DNA from: CAZDML01 sp964506645
GTDB taxonomy: Bacteria > Elusimicrobiota > Elusimicrobia > 2-01-FULL-59-12
Assembly (NCBI GenBank): GCA_964506645.1
Contig: CAZDML010000041.1
Coordinates: 1-15,067 of the forward strand
Length of the DNA stretch: 15,067 nucleotides
Reading direction: 5' to 3'
Both the position numbers and the translations under genes were made by a program. The notes beneath the pieces are model-generated. The model saw only the letters and a list, made by a program, of their open reading frames with translations, made no database searches and was not told where the DNA came from. Shown here piece by piece: positions 7,582-14,569 of the stretch; position 1 is the stretch's first letter; each line of letters starts with the position of its first letter.

Positions 7582-7757
7582 GTGAGACTCTCCCGCAATT
7601 GCGGGGCGCGCAACTATAGAGCTGAAGCAGCCCCCGTCAAAACGCTTCTATTTTTAGATCTTAAATAGAGGCCCATGAATAATGTGGTGCTATTAGTATT
7701 GCGAATTTAGACATTTGGGCCATTGCATGCCGACCTAATCCGTCTACACTTATAGCA
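7582..7757. promoter_or_regulatory. Intergenic region with a 14-bp palindrome and a probable promoter
   Basis: No gene is visible in these 176 bp. CCCGCAATTGCGGG (7592-7605) is a perfect palindrome just after the phosphorylase stop. It has no following T-tract, so it may be a protein-binding site or a weak hairpin terminator. An AT-rich inverted repeat pairs TCTATTT (7647-7653) with AAATAGA (7663-7669). A possible promoter for the next gene is TTGCAT (7723-7728), 16 bp, then TACACT (7745-7750), which ends 7 nt before the ATG. Confidence 0.4.
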
Positions 7758-10700
7758 ATGAATCGCAGAATCTCACGCTCTGTCTCTCTTCTTCTCCTGA
7801 CCACGATGGTCGTGGATCCTCTGACGCCGATTCTTGAAACAACGCCTTCCAAACACACAGGGTTTTCTCACTCTTCAATCCGAGAAGAAATGTCCGAACA
7901 AGCGCTCGTATCTGCTGTGAAATTGTTTATTAACCCCTTGGTAGGCGTGAAACAGGCTGCGGCTGAACGTCGTGATCTTGCAGATGTTCAAGGAGGAGGT
8001 GCATTAAAACGTTTAGGACGTCGCGACACAACTGACCAAGACGCGTTGGCTGCACTTCGCGATCGCCATGCGGAGTGGGAAGAGCGTGCAGGGCGCAAAG
8101 AGATTCAGACGCTGGATGGCGTTTCGTTTATTCTTCTTTTCAATAAGCTCCCCGAAGGTGTCTATGCCTATCATTTCAAAACGGCAGACGGCAGGATGAT
8201 CGTAGTATTGAGCCACGATATCCCTGAACGATTGAGAAACGAAGCGGTCTTTCATGAATTACGCGAGGCGTACTGGATTTCGCAAGGGTACACTCAGCAT
8301 GAGGCGCATATCATCGCTTCGGCGGAACAGATGGAGAAATTTTCAGTGGATGGGGGGCTTACGCTGCTGCATGCCTGGCTGTTGGAAAACATGGGCCTTG
8401 AGGGTCTGAAAGATCTTACTCGTGAGACACAAACCGATCGAACAGAGCATCATCGCATCGTGGCTCGTGCCAAGGGCGCCGACAGGGTGTGGTGGATGCG
8501 GTGGCTTTTTCTGCGCAGACTGAAGCAGTATGAAGTCAGAATGCGTATGCAAGCACTGAAATATCACGATGATTTAAAACAGTTTAGCGATGGGGTGGAT
8601 CCCGTGTTCGGTTTTCGTGAAGGAGACGATATGGCTCCTCTTCCGTACCGAAAGAAGGGCGGCAAAAACGTTGCCTATGAGCCAGGCAGTGAAGAATATG
8701 GTGCCGCTCTGGCTCAGGCTAATTTTGAATTTGAAACACTCGAAAAGTTGCCCGATGGGGAAAGGATCCTGCTCGCTCGAAGTCGGCACGATAAAGGAAA
8801 TATCTTTATTGTGACCGTGGATCGTCACGGAAAAGTCGTTGCAGTAGCGCTGCCTATTCTACGTTCAGACGCGAGAGGAGAAAAGAACTATCACTTCAGG
8901 GTCGTTCATGAGGTGTCCCTGAGAAGCCCCTTTCAGAAAGCACTCACGGGTATTTCCATGGAAGAATTGCCGGAATTTAAAGCTCCTGATGGCATGGCTT
9001 TTATGCGCAATCTCATTTCGCCTCAGGAAATTGCTGCATTTAAGCGTATGGCACTTCGTAATCCGATACTCCGGCATTTGATTCTCACAATGCTTGAAAA
9101 AGACCCACAGCGTCTTGGACGTTTAACGGGTATTTATAGAATTGGTGTTTCCGAGGCTGGGGGATATTACTTCCCTGGGACGCACGTTGTTGTGCACGCC
9201 GCAGGGCACCCCCGTTTTGCAGAAGTTATGTCTCATGAAATAACACATTTCATTCATTTGGCTTTGTTGGGCGAGGGGGTGAATGAGAGAGTGCGCAGGC
9301 ATTTAGATCTATTGAAGCACCGTGCACTTTTTCAAGACCTTGAAGATAGCGAGTTGTATCGATCTCAGATCCATATCGCTTGGCAATATTCTTCACACCC
9401 TATCACGCATACCCATCTGGCTGAAGCCTTGGCGCGCTTTGTCGGTGCGCTGGCCTCTGGGAGTGTCATCGATGATAGATCTGGCTATCATTTGACGTAT
9501 GGAGATTTGCGTTTGCTGAATGAGCTTGGGCTCATCCCCTCAGAATTTTTGGCAGCTTTGAATCCTGATATTCATGACGATGTCCCTCTTCCACTCAATT
9601 TATTTGAAGCTGTCGCCCAAGGAGAAATAACCGCCAGTGCTATTACAGAGATCGAGCACGTTGAGGCGCTTTCTCGGCAGCTCGGAAAGTCTTCTCTTTT
9701 GCATTATCTGTTTGTTCTCGGACAGCATGGGCTTCTTTCTGATGCCGTTATGAATCAATTTATGGGTTCGGAACAATCCTCCTTTGCTAGGTCCTTGAAG
9801 AAAGATGCGGACATAAAGGTGTCCGATCTCATCCTGCTGATAGGTTTCTTAAGCCTGGCGCCTGCCCATGATGCGGAACTGAAGACGCGGCTTAGGCAGT
9901 TGATAGATCTATTAAGTGATCCAAGCCATTTTCCAGAGCTCGAAAATGCGTTTACCCCGAAACTCCGAAGTAACATGTTGGTTAGGGGATCGGGGGTTGG
10001 GAACATCTTTTTTGTGCTAAGAGCTGCGTTATTAAAAGGAGGATATTCGGAGAGAGACATCGAGGCTGTTTTTTCTGAATTTCTATCGTATCTCCGATCC
10101 AGTTCACATAGAAATTTCTTAACGCGAATCGGTGCTCGTGAGCCGGGGCTTGAACTGGCGATTTGTAACGTCTTGTTTGTTTTGGGCAAGACAGTAGAAG
10201 CAGTATTACACATAAAGTATGCGGTATCTTGTCCGAGAGTGAAATGGGGACGTACGGCGGATGCCGGAGAATTTCGCGAAGCCCTGGAAGGCCCGGATCG
10301 TCCGGAGCATGATTTTACGGCTTTGAAGAACGCCAGAACATTTCTAGGGCCTCAAGTCATCAGAGAACCCCTATTTACTTTGAATAAGACCGTGCTCTTT
10401 CTGGATAAAAATGCGATTGCTTTGCAGCCTCAGAAGAATATCGCCAAGCTCGAAGATTGGTTGAAAATATGGAATCCGTGGTTTCTTTCCGTTCCTATCC
10501 TCGGATGGCTGGCTTTACGAGTACCGATCGTTTGGATACTGCTTAGTGGAATAACACGCATGATGAATAACATTCGCCCGGCTCAAACACCCCATGCATC
10601 TGAAAATAGCAGTGCCAATCTTTCCTTCTGGAACCAACTGACATCGGGTGGCATGCGGATGGCCCTGGGGAAAGTGGTAGCGAATATCACCCGATGGAGA

Positions 10701-11078
10701 GATGGAAACCGAAAGAACGCGGACAAGCGGTTTATAGGACTGGACATGCGTATTGCGTTTGTGACAAGCGACGGCAAAATTCACCGGGACCCCTATATGC
10801 CAGAATGGGCAATCCCCAAATCTCAGGATGGACGCGACTATATCTCTGTGCACGAGCAGGCCCATTTGGATCGGGGAATTCGAGATTTTAGTGGCAAGCC
10901 TTTCCTGGGGCGCATTCTATACCACTTCCTTTACAACGAGCTGCCGGTAACCTTGCAGCCCGACTTCTTCCTGCCTTCAAAGCTGGGAGTCGCTGTCGGG
11001 GGTCTCTATAAACGTGTGACCTCAAAGACGAAGTCTGCTCGGGCCCTAAAACCCCATTTGTTATTATCAGCAGCCTAA
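7758..11078 (+). CDS. Unrecognised 1106-residue protein with three zincin-like HExx(H/E) motifs
   Basis: I do not recognise a named family. The N-terminus (MNRRISRSVSLLLLTTMVVD) looks like a signal peptide or anchor, so export or membrane association is likely. Three metalloprotease-like motifs are visible. HELRE at 166-170 follows strand IVVLSHDI and is followed by H184 (EAHIIASAEQ). HEITH at 493-497 follows strand HVVVHAAGH, with E556 (HLAEALARF) as a possible third ligand. HEQAH at 1032-1036 is followed by YNE, with E1061 25 residues on, a gluzincin-like spacing. Residues about 640-880 look helical. A hydrophobic stretch at about 905-930 (PWFLSVPILGWLALRVPIVW) may be a membrane segment. 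Base composition appears lower in GC than the flanks. There is no Shine-Dalgarno, and a promoter-like -10 lies 7 nt upstream. Zinc binding and proteolysis are inferences; some of the motifs may be degenerate. Confidence 0.7.
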   Translation: MNRRISRSVSLLLLTTMVVDPLTPILETTPSKHTGFSHSSIREEMSEQALVSAVKLFINPLVGVKQAAAERRDLADVQGGGALKRLGRRDTTDQDALAALRDRHAEWEERAGRKEIQTLDGVSFILLFNKLPEGVYAYHFKTADGRMIVVLSHDIPERLRNEAVFHELREAYWISQGYTQHEAHIIASAEQMEKFSVDGGLTLLHAWLLENMGLEGLKDLTRETQTDRTEHHRIVARAKGADRVWWMRWLFLRRLKQYEVRMRMQALKYHDDLKQFSDGVDPVFGFREGDDMAPLPYRKKGGKNVAYEPGSEEYGAALAQANFEFETLEKLPDGERILLARSRHDKGNIFIVTVDRHGKVVAVALPILRSDARGEKNYHFRVVHEVSLRSPFQKALTGISMEELPEFKAPDGMAFMRNLISPQEIAAFKRMALRNPILRHLILTMLEKDPQRLGRLTGIYRIGVSEAGGYYFPGTHVVVHAAGHPRFAEVMSHEITHFIHLALLGEGVNERVRRHLDLLKHRALFQDLEDSELYRSQIHIAWQYSSHPITHTHLAEALARFVGALASGSVIDDRSGYHLTYGDLRLLNELGLIPSEFLAALNPDIHDDVPLPLNLFEAVAQGEITASAITEIEHVEALSRQLGKSSLLHYLFVLGQHGLLSDAVMNQFMGSEQSSFARSLKKDADIKVSDLILLIGFLSLAPAHDAELKTRLRQLIDLLSDPSHFPELENAFTPKLRSNMLVRGSGVGNIFFVLRAALLKGGYSERDIEAVFSEFLSYLRSSSHRNFLTRIGAREPGLELAICNVLFVLGKTVEAVLHIKYAVSCPRVKWGRTADAGEFREALEGPDRPEHDFTALKNARTFLGPQVIREPLFTLNKTVLFLDKNAIALQPQKNIAKLEDWLKIWNPWFLSVPILGWLALRVPIVWILLSGITRMMNNIRPAQTPHASENSSANLSFWNQLTSGGMRMALGKVVANITRWRDGNRKNADKRFIGLDMRIAFVTSDGKIHRDPYMPEWAIPKSQDGRDYISVHEQAHLDRGIRDFSGKPFLGRILYHFLYNELPVTLQPDFFLPSKLGVAVGGLYKRVTSKTKSARALKPHLLLSAA

Positions 11079-11115
11079 ATCCGAATCCCCATCCTCATTC
11101 CTCCTGCGTCGAAAA

Positions 11116-11124
11116 TGATAAAAT
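11116..11124 (+). promoter_or_regulatory. Extended -10 element upstream of the amidase-murI operon
   Basis: TGATAAAAT ends 10 nt before the ATG at 11135. It lies in a 56-bp spacer with no Shine-Dalgarno and no good -35. It matches the TGnTAAAAT seen before the phosphorylase gene and predicts an mRNA leader of about 4 nt. Confidence 0.5.
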
Positions 11125-11134
11125 TACGCTTCCC

Positions 11135-12019
11135 ATGCATATGTCGTGCGTTTTTCGTTTTTTGAAAATGAGCGCATTCAGCGCTCTGTTTTTGATTGGA
11201 AGCGGGTGTGTTCCACGACCCTTGCCTCGGGGAGATTCTCCCGGGCCGCGGCCTGTGGCGCCTCCTCCGCTGGAAGTTAAAAAAGTGCCTGCCATGGCAC
11301 CCGTGAGGCATCCGGCACCGAAGCGTGTTGTGCAGCGCATTGTGGTGGATCCTGGGCATGGGGGAAAAGATCCGGGTGCGGTCGGTGTGCGCGGAACGGA
11401 AGAGAAGACCATCAATTTACTGTTAGCTCAGGATCTGGCCGAACTGTTGCGGGCGCGGGATTACGAAGTCCTTTTAACGCGCACCGATGACCGATTTATC
11501 CCGCTGGAGGAACGCAGCCGATTGGCCAACACCCACAATGCCGATTTGTTTGTCTCGCTGCACTGCAATGCCTCGTTGTCATCGAAGCTCAAAGGGTTTG
11601 AAGTCTATTTTCTTTCGGAGTTTGCATCCGACCCGCATGCGGATGCGGTGGCGCGGTTGGAAAATGCGTCGCTGACGCTGGAAGAAAAGGCTCCGAAGGA
11701 ACGCAAAGAAGTAGCCTCGGTGCTGCGGTCGTTGGCGAAAACCGGATACATTAACGAGTCTTCGGAGTTCGGAGCCCTCGTAGACCGTCGAGCGGCGAAA
11801 GCGTTATCGCAGCCGCACCTGGGCGTAAAGCAGGCCGAGTTCCATGTGCTTAAAGGAGCCGAGATGCCGGCTGTGCTGATTGAAACGGCCTTTATTTCGA
11901 ATCCGAAAGAAGAAAAACTGCTGCGTAATGAAGTGTATCGTGCCAAATTAATTCGTGCCATCGCAGATGCGATCGATGAATACAATCAGCGAAAGGGGAA
12001 ATTAAAAACACATGGATAA
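11135..12019 (+). CDS. N-acetylmuramoyl-L-alanine amidase (Amidase_3), probable lipoprotein
   Basis: A 294-residue zinc amidase that would cut the bond between N-acetylmuramic acid and L-alanine in peptidoglycan, for cell separation or recycling in the periplasm. The catalytic domain starts at about residue 66: IVVDPGHGGKDPGAVG with zinc ligand H75, TEEKTINL with E90, DLFVSLHCNA with H143, and PAVLIETAFISNP with catalytic E250. All four key residues are present. The N-terminus has a hydrophobic segment FSALFLIGSGC ending in C25, a weak lipobox with Gly at -3, followed by a Pro-rich linker, so it is probably a lipoprotein. An ATG at 11141 is an alternative start. The stop overlaps murI by 8 nt, making this the first gene of a cell-wall operon. 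Confidence 0.93.
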   Translation: MHMSCVFRFLKMSAFSALFLIGSGCVPRPLPRGDSPGPRPVAPPPLEVKKVPAMAPVRHPAPKRVVQRIVVDPGHGGKDPGAVGVRGTEEKTINLLLAQDLAELLRARDYEVLLTRTDDRFIPLEERSRLANTHNADLFVSLHCNASLSSKLKGFEVYFLSEFASDPHADAVARLENASLTLEEKAPKERKEVASVLRSLAKTGYINESSEFGALVDRRAAKALSQPHLGVKQAEFHVLKGAEMPAVLIETAFISNPKEEKLLRNEVYRAKLIRAIADAIDEYNQRKGKLKTHG

Positions 12020-12824
12020 GAAGCTTCCCATCGGTATGTTCGATTCCGGCGTCGGCGGTTTGACCGTGATGCGTGCCGTGATGGCTCAGCTCCCGAACGA
12101 ATCCACCATATATTTTGGTGATACGGCACGTGTTCCGTATGGGTCCAAATCAAAAGACGTGATTGCCCGTTTTTCCATGGAGATCAGCCAGTTCCTGATG
12201 CACGAGCAGGTAAAGATGATTGTCGTGGCCTGTAACACCGCGAGCGCTTTTGCCCTGACGACTCTGCAGTCCCGTTTTAACGTGCCGATCATCGGGGTTA
12301 TTGAACCGGGAGCGCAGGCGGCTCTCAAAACGACCAAAAGCAAACGTGTGGGCGTCATTGGGACTGAAGGCACGATCGAAAGCAAAGCCTACACCGACGC
12401 GATACACAAACTCGATATGACGATTCAAGTGTTTGGTCAAGCCTGTCCCTTGATTGTGCCTCTGGTCGAAGAAGGCTGGCTGGATAAGCCGGTCGCGCGT
12501 GAAATAGTGAAAGAGTATTTGTCGCCGCTTCTGGCTCAGGACATTGATACGCTGGTTCTGGGGTGTACCCATTACCCGTTGTTGAAAACATTGCTGGTTT
12601 CTGTGGCTGGGTCCAAAGTGCAGTTGATTGATTCTGCGGAAGAGACGGCCCGCGGTGTGGCCAAGACGCTCAAAGAGCGTGGGTTGCAGGCGCCGGCCGG
12701 AAATGCGGTCACTCGCCAGTTTTACGTGAGTGATGCCCCCTATAAATTTGAAAAAATCGGCCAGCGGTTCCTTGGTCAAGCCCTCCCGGGCGTTAAAAAA
12801 GTCGATATCGGGAGCTGGGTCTAA
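12012..12824 (+). CDS. murI: Glutamate racemase
   Basis: A 270-residue cytosolic, cofactor-independent racemase that makes D-glutamate from L-glutamate for peptidoglycan. The family signature is complete: IGMFDSGVGGLTV at the N-terminus with D11 and S12, FGDTARVPYGSKS at 35-47, VVACNTAS with catalytic C74, and LVLGCTHYPLL with catalytic C185 followed by H187. Length is normal. The ATG overlaps the end of the amidase gene by 8 nt; a purine-rich GAAAGGGG sits somewhat far upstream, so translational coupling is likely. The pairing with a peptidoglycan amidase fits a cell-wall operon. A repeat-bearing 123-bp spacer separates it from queD. Confidence 0.97.
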   Translation: MDKKLPIGMFDSGVGGLTVMRAVMAQLPNESTIYFGDTARVPYGSKSKDVIARFSMEISQFLMHEQVKMIVVACNTASAFALTTLQSRFNVPIIGVIEPGAQAALKTTKSKRVGVIGTEGTIESKAYTDAIHKLDMTIQVFGQACPLIVPLVEEGWLDKPVAREIVKEYLSPLLAQDIDTLVLGCTHYPLLKTLLVSVAGSKVQLIDSAEETARGVAKTLKERGLQAPAGNAVTRQFYVSDAPYKFEKIGQRFLGQALPGVKKVDIGSWV

Positions 12825-12837
12825 TTATGCAGAAAAA

Positions 12838-12941
12838 TCCAATAACCAAATTCCAAGCTCCAAATAAATTCCAAACTGAAAATAACTCATTGTCTTTTGG
12901 TTATTGGAGCTTGTTTGGGTATTGGAATTTAGTGCTTGGAG
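12838..12941. repeat. CCAA/TTGG-rich intergenic inverted repeat
   Basis: TCCAATAACCAAA (12838-12850) is perfectly repeated in inverted form at 12896-12908 across a 45-base loop. The element is built from short TTCCAA / CCAAGCTCC motifs on the left and TTGGAGCTTG, TTGGAATTTAG and TTGGAG on the right. Its base composition is unlike the coding flanks. It resembles dispersed TTGGAA-type intergenic repeats I have seen in uncultured bacterial genomes, which is recollection and not demonstrated here. It sits inside an otherwise tight gene run, and its right end provides the GGAG used by queD. Confidence 0.65.
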
Positions 12942-12947
12942 TTTTCC

Positions 12948-13331
12948 GTGTTTGAGGTTATCGTCGAAGCAGAGTTTTGTGCTGCCCACGCCTTGCGGCA
13001 TTACCATGGCCGTACCGAGCCCCTGCATGGCCATAATTACCGCGTACAGGTCGTTGTGCGCGGAAAAAGGCTCCAAAAAAAGGTAAAATATCTCGTAGAT
13101 TTCATTCCGCTCCGCAAGGCCTTGCAGGCCGTGGTCCAGCGCATGGACCATACCAATCTAAACGAGCTTCCTCCGTTTGATCGGGAAAATCCCAGTGCTG
13201 AAAGCCTGGCGGTTTATATTGCTGGAGAAATCGATAAGATTTGGTCGGACCCGGGGGGTAAAATCGCCGCTGTTACGGTATGGGAAACCTCCTCCACCGC
13301 TGCACGCTATATCCCAGGCGGAGCCCGCTGA
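12948..13331 (+). CDS. queD: 6-pyruvoyl-tetrahydropterin synthase / QueD family protein with Cys-to-Thr change
   Basis: A 127-residue T-fold enzyme of the COG0720 family. QueD turns dihydroneopterin triphosphate into 6-carboxy-tetrahydropterin for the 7-deazaguanine (queuosine) pathway. Zinc ligands are H14 (FCAAHAL), H27 and H29 (PLHGHNYRV). MDHTNLNEL (66-74) gives the Asp-His pair D67/H68, and E113 (VWETSSTAARY) would bind the pterin. The position of the catalytic Cys in the usual CExxHGH motif is T23, leaving ExxHGH (E24), the pattern described for PTPS-III enzymes that make 6-hydroxymethylpterin. C11 lies nearby, but not in the catalytic position. The GTG at 12948 was chosen because GGAG lies six bases upstream; a TTG at 12936 is the alternative. 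queE follows with no gap, which favours the queuosine pathway, so the function is ambiguous. Confidence 0.85.
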   Translation: MFEVIVEAEFCAAHALRHYHGRTEPLHGHNYRVQVVVRGKRLQKKVKYLVDFIPLRKALQAVVQRMDHTNLNELPPFDRENPSAESLAVYIAGEIDKIWSDPGGKIAAVTVWETSSTAARYIPGGAR

Positions 13332-14042
13332 GTGGCCTCCGTTGCCCTCACACCGACAGCGTCGGTGATGGAGATCTTTCAAAGTCGTCAGGGCGAAGGG
13401 GTGTGTGTTGGGGATGCGCAGATGTTCGTTCGTTTCGGCGGATGCAACGTGGTGTGTGATTATTGCGACACCCCGGATAGCATTCCATCCAAAGCCGGCA
13501 CTCGGGTCACACTTCCGGATGTTCTTGAGCGGATCGGGACTCCTGACCCGAAGAAAGGGCTCAACACCGTTTCGTTAACAGGCGGAGAACCTCTGGTACA
13601 TGTTGGGTTTTTACAGGCGCTCATTCCTGAGCTTCGCAGACGCGGATGGCAGATTTACTTAGAAACCAATGGCACGTTACCCGGTGCCTTGGAGAAAATA
13701 GCGGAAGGGTGCGATTGGATTGCCATGGACTTTAAACCAGCGAGCGCAATCGGTCGCGATCAGTGGGAGGCACATCAATGGTTTCTCAAAATCGGCGGCA
13801 GCAAAATCTTCGTCAAAATGGTGCTCACGGCAACAACCACCGAAGTGGAGCTCCGGCAGGCCGTGGCGCTTCTCAAAGCCGCACCGCACACGATTCCGCT
13901 CGTGCTTCAGCCAGCAACGCCGTGGTCGAACGTCGCGAGTATTCCCATGGATCGACTGGTGTCGTGGTGGCAGGAAGCCGGCCGATGCTTGAAGGACGTA
14001 CGAATTTTGCCGCAAATCCATCGACTCTGGGACATTCCGTGA
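13332..14042 (+). CDS. queE: 7-carboxy-7-deazaguanine synthase (radical SAM)
   Basis: A 236-residue radical SAM enzyme that contracts 6-carboxy-tetrahydropterin to 7-carboxy-7-deazaguanine, the step after QueD in queuosine synthesis. What is visible: SRQGEG (18-23), the canonical iron-sulfur motif CNVVCDYC (C38, C42, C45), SLTGGEPL (the GGEP SAM-binding motif), LETNGT, and MDFKP. Length is typical. The GTG at 13332 directly abuts the queD TGA, with GGAG 9 bases upstream; an in-frame ATG at 13368 would still keep the conserved QGEG. The stop overlaps the next gene by 4 nt (GTGA), so queD, queE and the NTPase are probably one transcript. Confidence 0.95.
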   Translation: MASVALTPTASVMEIFQSRQGEGVCVGDAQMFVRFGGCNVVCDYCDTPDSIPSKAGTRVTLPDVLERIGTPDPKKGLNTVSLTGGEPLVHVGFLQALIPELRRRGWQIYLETNGTLPGALEKIAEGCDWIAMDFKPASAIGRDQWEAHQWFLKIGGSKIFVKMVLTATTTEVELRQAVALLKAAPHTIPLVLQPATPWSNVASIPMDRLVSWWQEAGRCLKDVRILPQIHRLWDIP

Positions 14043-14560
14043 ATAAAAATTTATTTATCGTTGGTACGGCAGGTCTGGGAAAAACCCAGTTGATCCGCGA
14101 TGTGACGCTTTCGCGCCGGGAAAAAATCGGTGGTTTCTATACCGAGCACATCATGGCCGGCCATATGCGCAAAGGGTTTATGATGCGCACGTTCGACGGC
14201 CAGGAACGCGTGCTTGCTTCAAAGACGCTGAAAAGCCCGCAGAAGCTCGGGAAATATTGCGTCGATATGAACGCGCTTGAAAACGTGGGTGTTCCGGCGC
14301 TTCGGCTCGGGCTCATGACCAAAGACCTTATCGTCATCGATGAGCTCGGCGAAATGGAAGTCATGTCTGAACGCTTTCGCCTTGCCATGTGGGAATGTTT
14401 AAATTCCACAAAGCCCGTTCTTGCTACCGTCCTTTCCGGTGCCAAGCCCTTTTCCAACGAAATCAAGAAACTCCCCGACACACAAATTATCATTCTCACC
14501 AAATCCAATTACGCGTCCGTGAAATTGCAGGTGCGTAAATGGATCGACTCGCAGCTGTAA
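14039..14560 (+). CDS. THEP1-type nucleoside triphosphatase
   Basis: A 173-residue P-loop NTPase of the THEP1 (DUF265) family, which hydrolyses NTPs in vitro and whose biological role is unclear. The N-terminus has FIVGTAGLGKTQL with the Walker A G9-TAGLG-K15-T16. IGGFYTEHI and MRKGFMM match the family GF.TxE and R.GF motifs. LIVIDELGEMEVMS carries Walker B D101/E102, and PVLATVLSG matches the family's later strand. I chose the GTG at 14039 because it overlaps the queE stop as GTGA and puts the P-loop at the usual distance from the N-terminus. The upstream ATG at 13763 in the same frame would add 92 non-homologous residues lying over queE and is rejected. Confidence 0.88.
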   Translation: MNKNLFIVGTAGLGKTQLIRDVTLSRREKIGGFYTEHIMAGHMRKGFMMRTFDGQERVLASKTLKSPQKLGKYCVDMNALENVGVPALRLGLMTKDLIVIDELGEMEVMSERFRLAMWECLNSTKPVLATVLSGAKPFSNEIKKLPDTQIIILTKSNYASVKLQVRKWIDSQL

Positions 14561-14569
14561 TTCTCTGTC

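Noticed and set aside
7641..7670. Possible intrinsic terminator with TTTTT
   Set aside because: The T run lies inside the stem-loop and not after it, and the stem is A/T-rich, so the geometry is wrong.
12150..12779. Open frame of 209 codons on the minus strand
   Set aside because: Antisense to murI, whose catalytic motifs are intact on the plus strand.
12825..13151. Open frame on the minus strand across the repeat and the start of queD
   Set aside because: It is created by the TTGGAA-rich repeat (giving Leu/Trp/Ile-rich sequence) and is antisense to queD; no independent support.
13763..14038. N-terminal extension of the THEP1 NTPase from an upstream ATG
   Set aside because: The added residues lie over queE in another frame and look low-complexity. 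The GTG at 14039 overlaps the queE stop and places the P-loop correctly.
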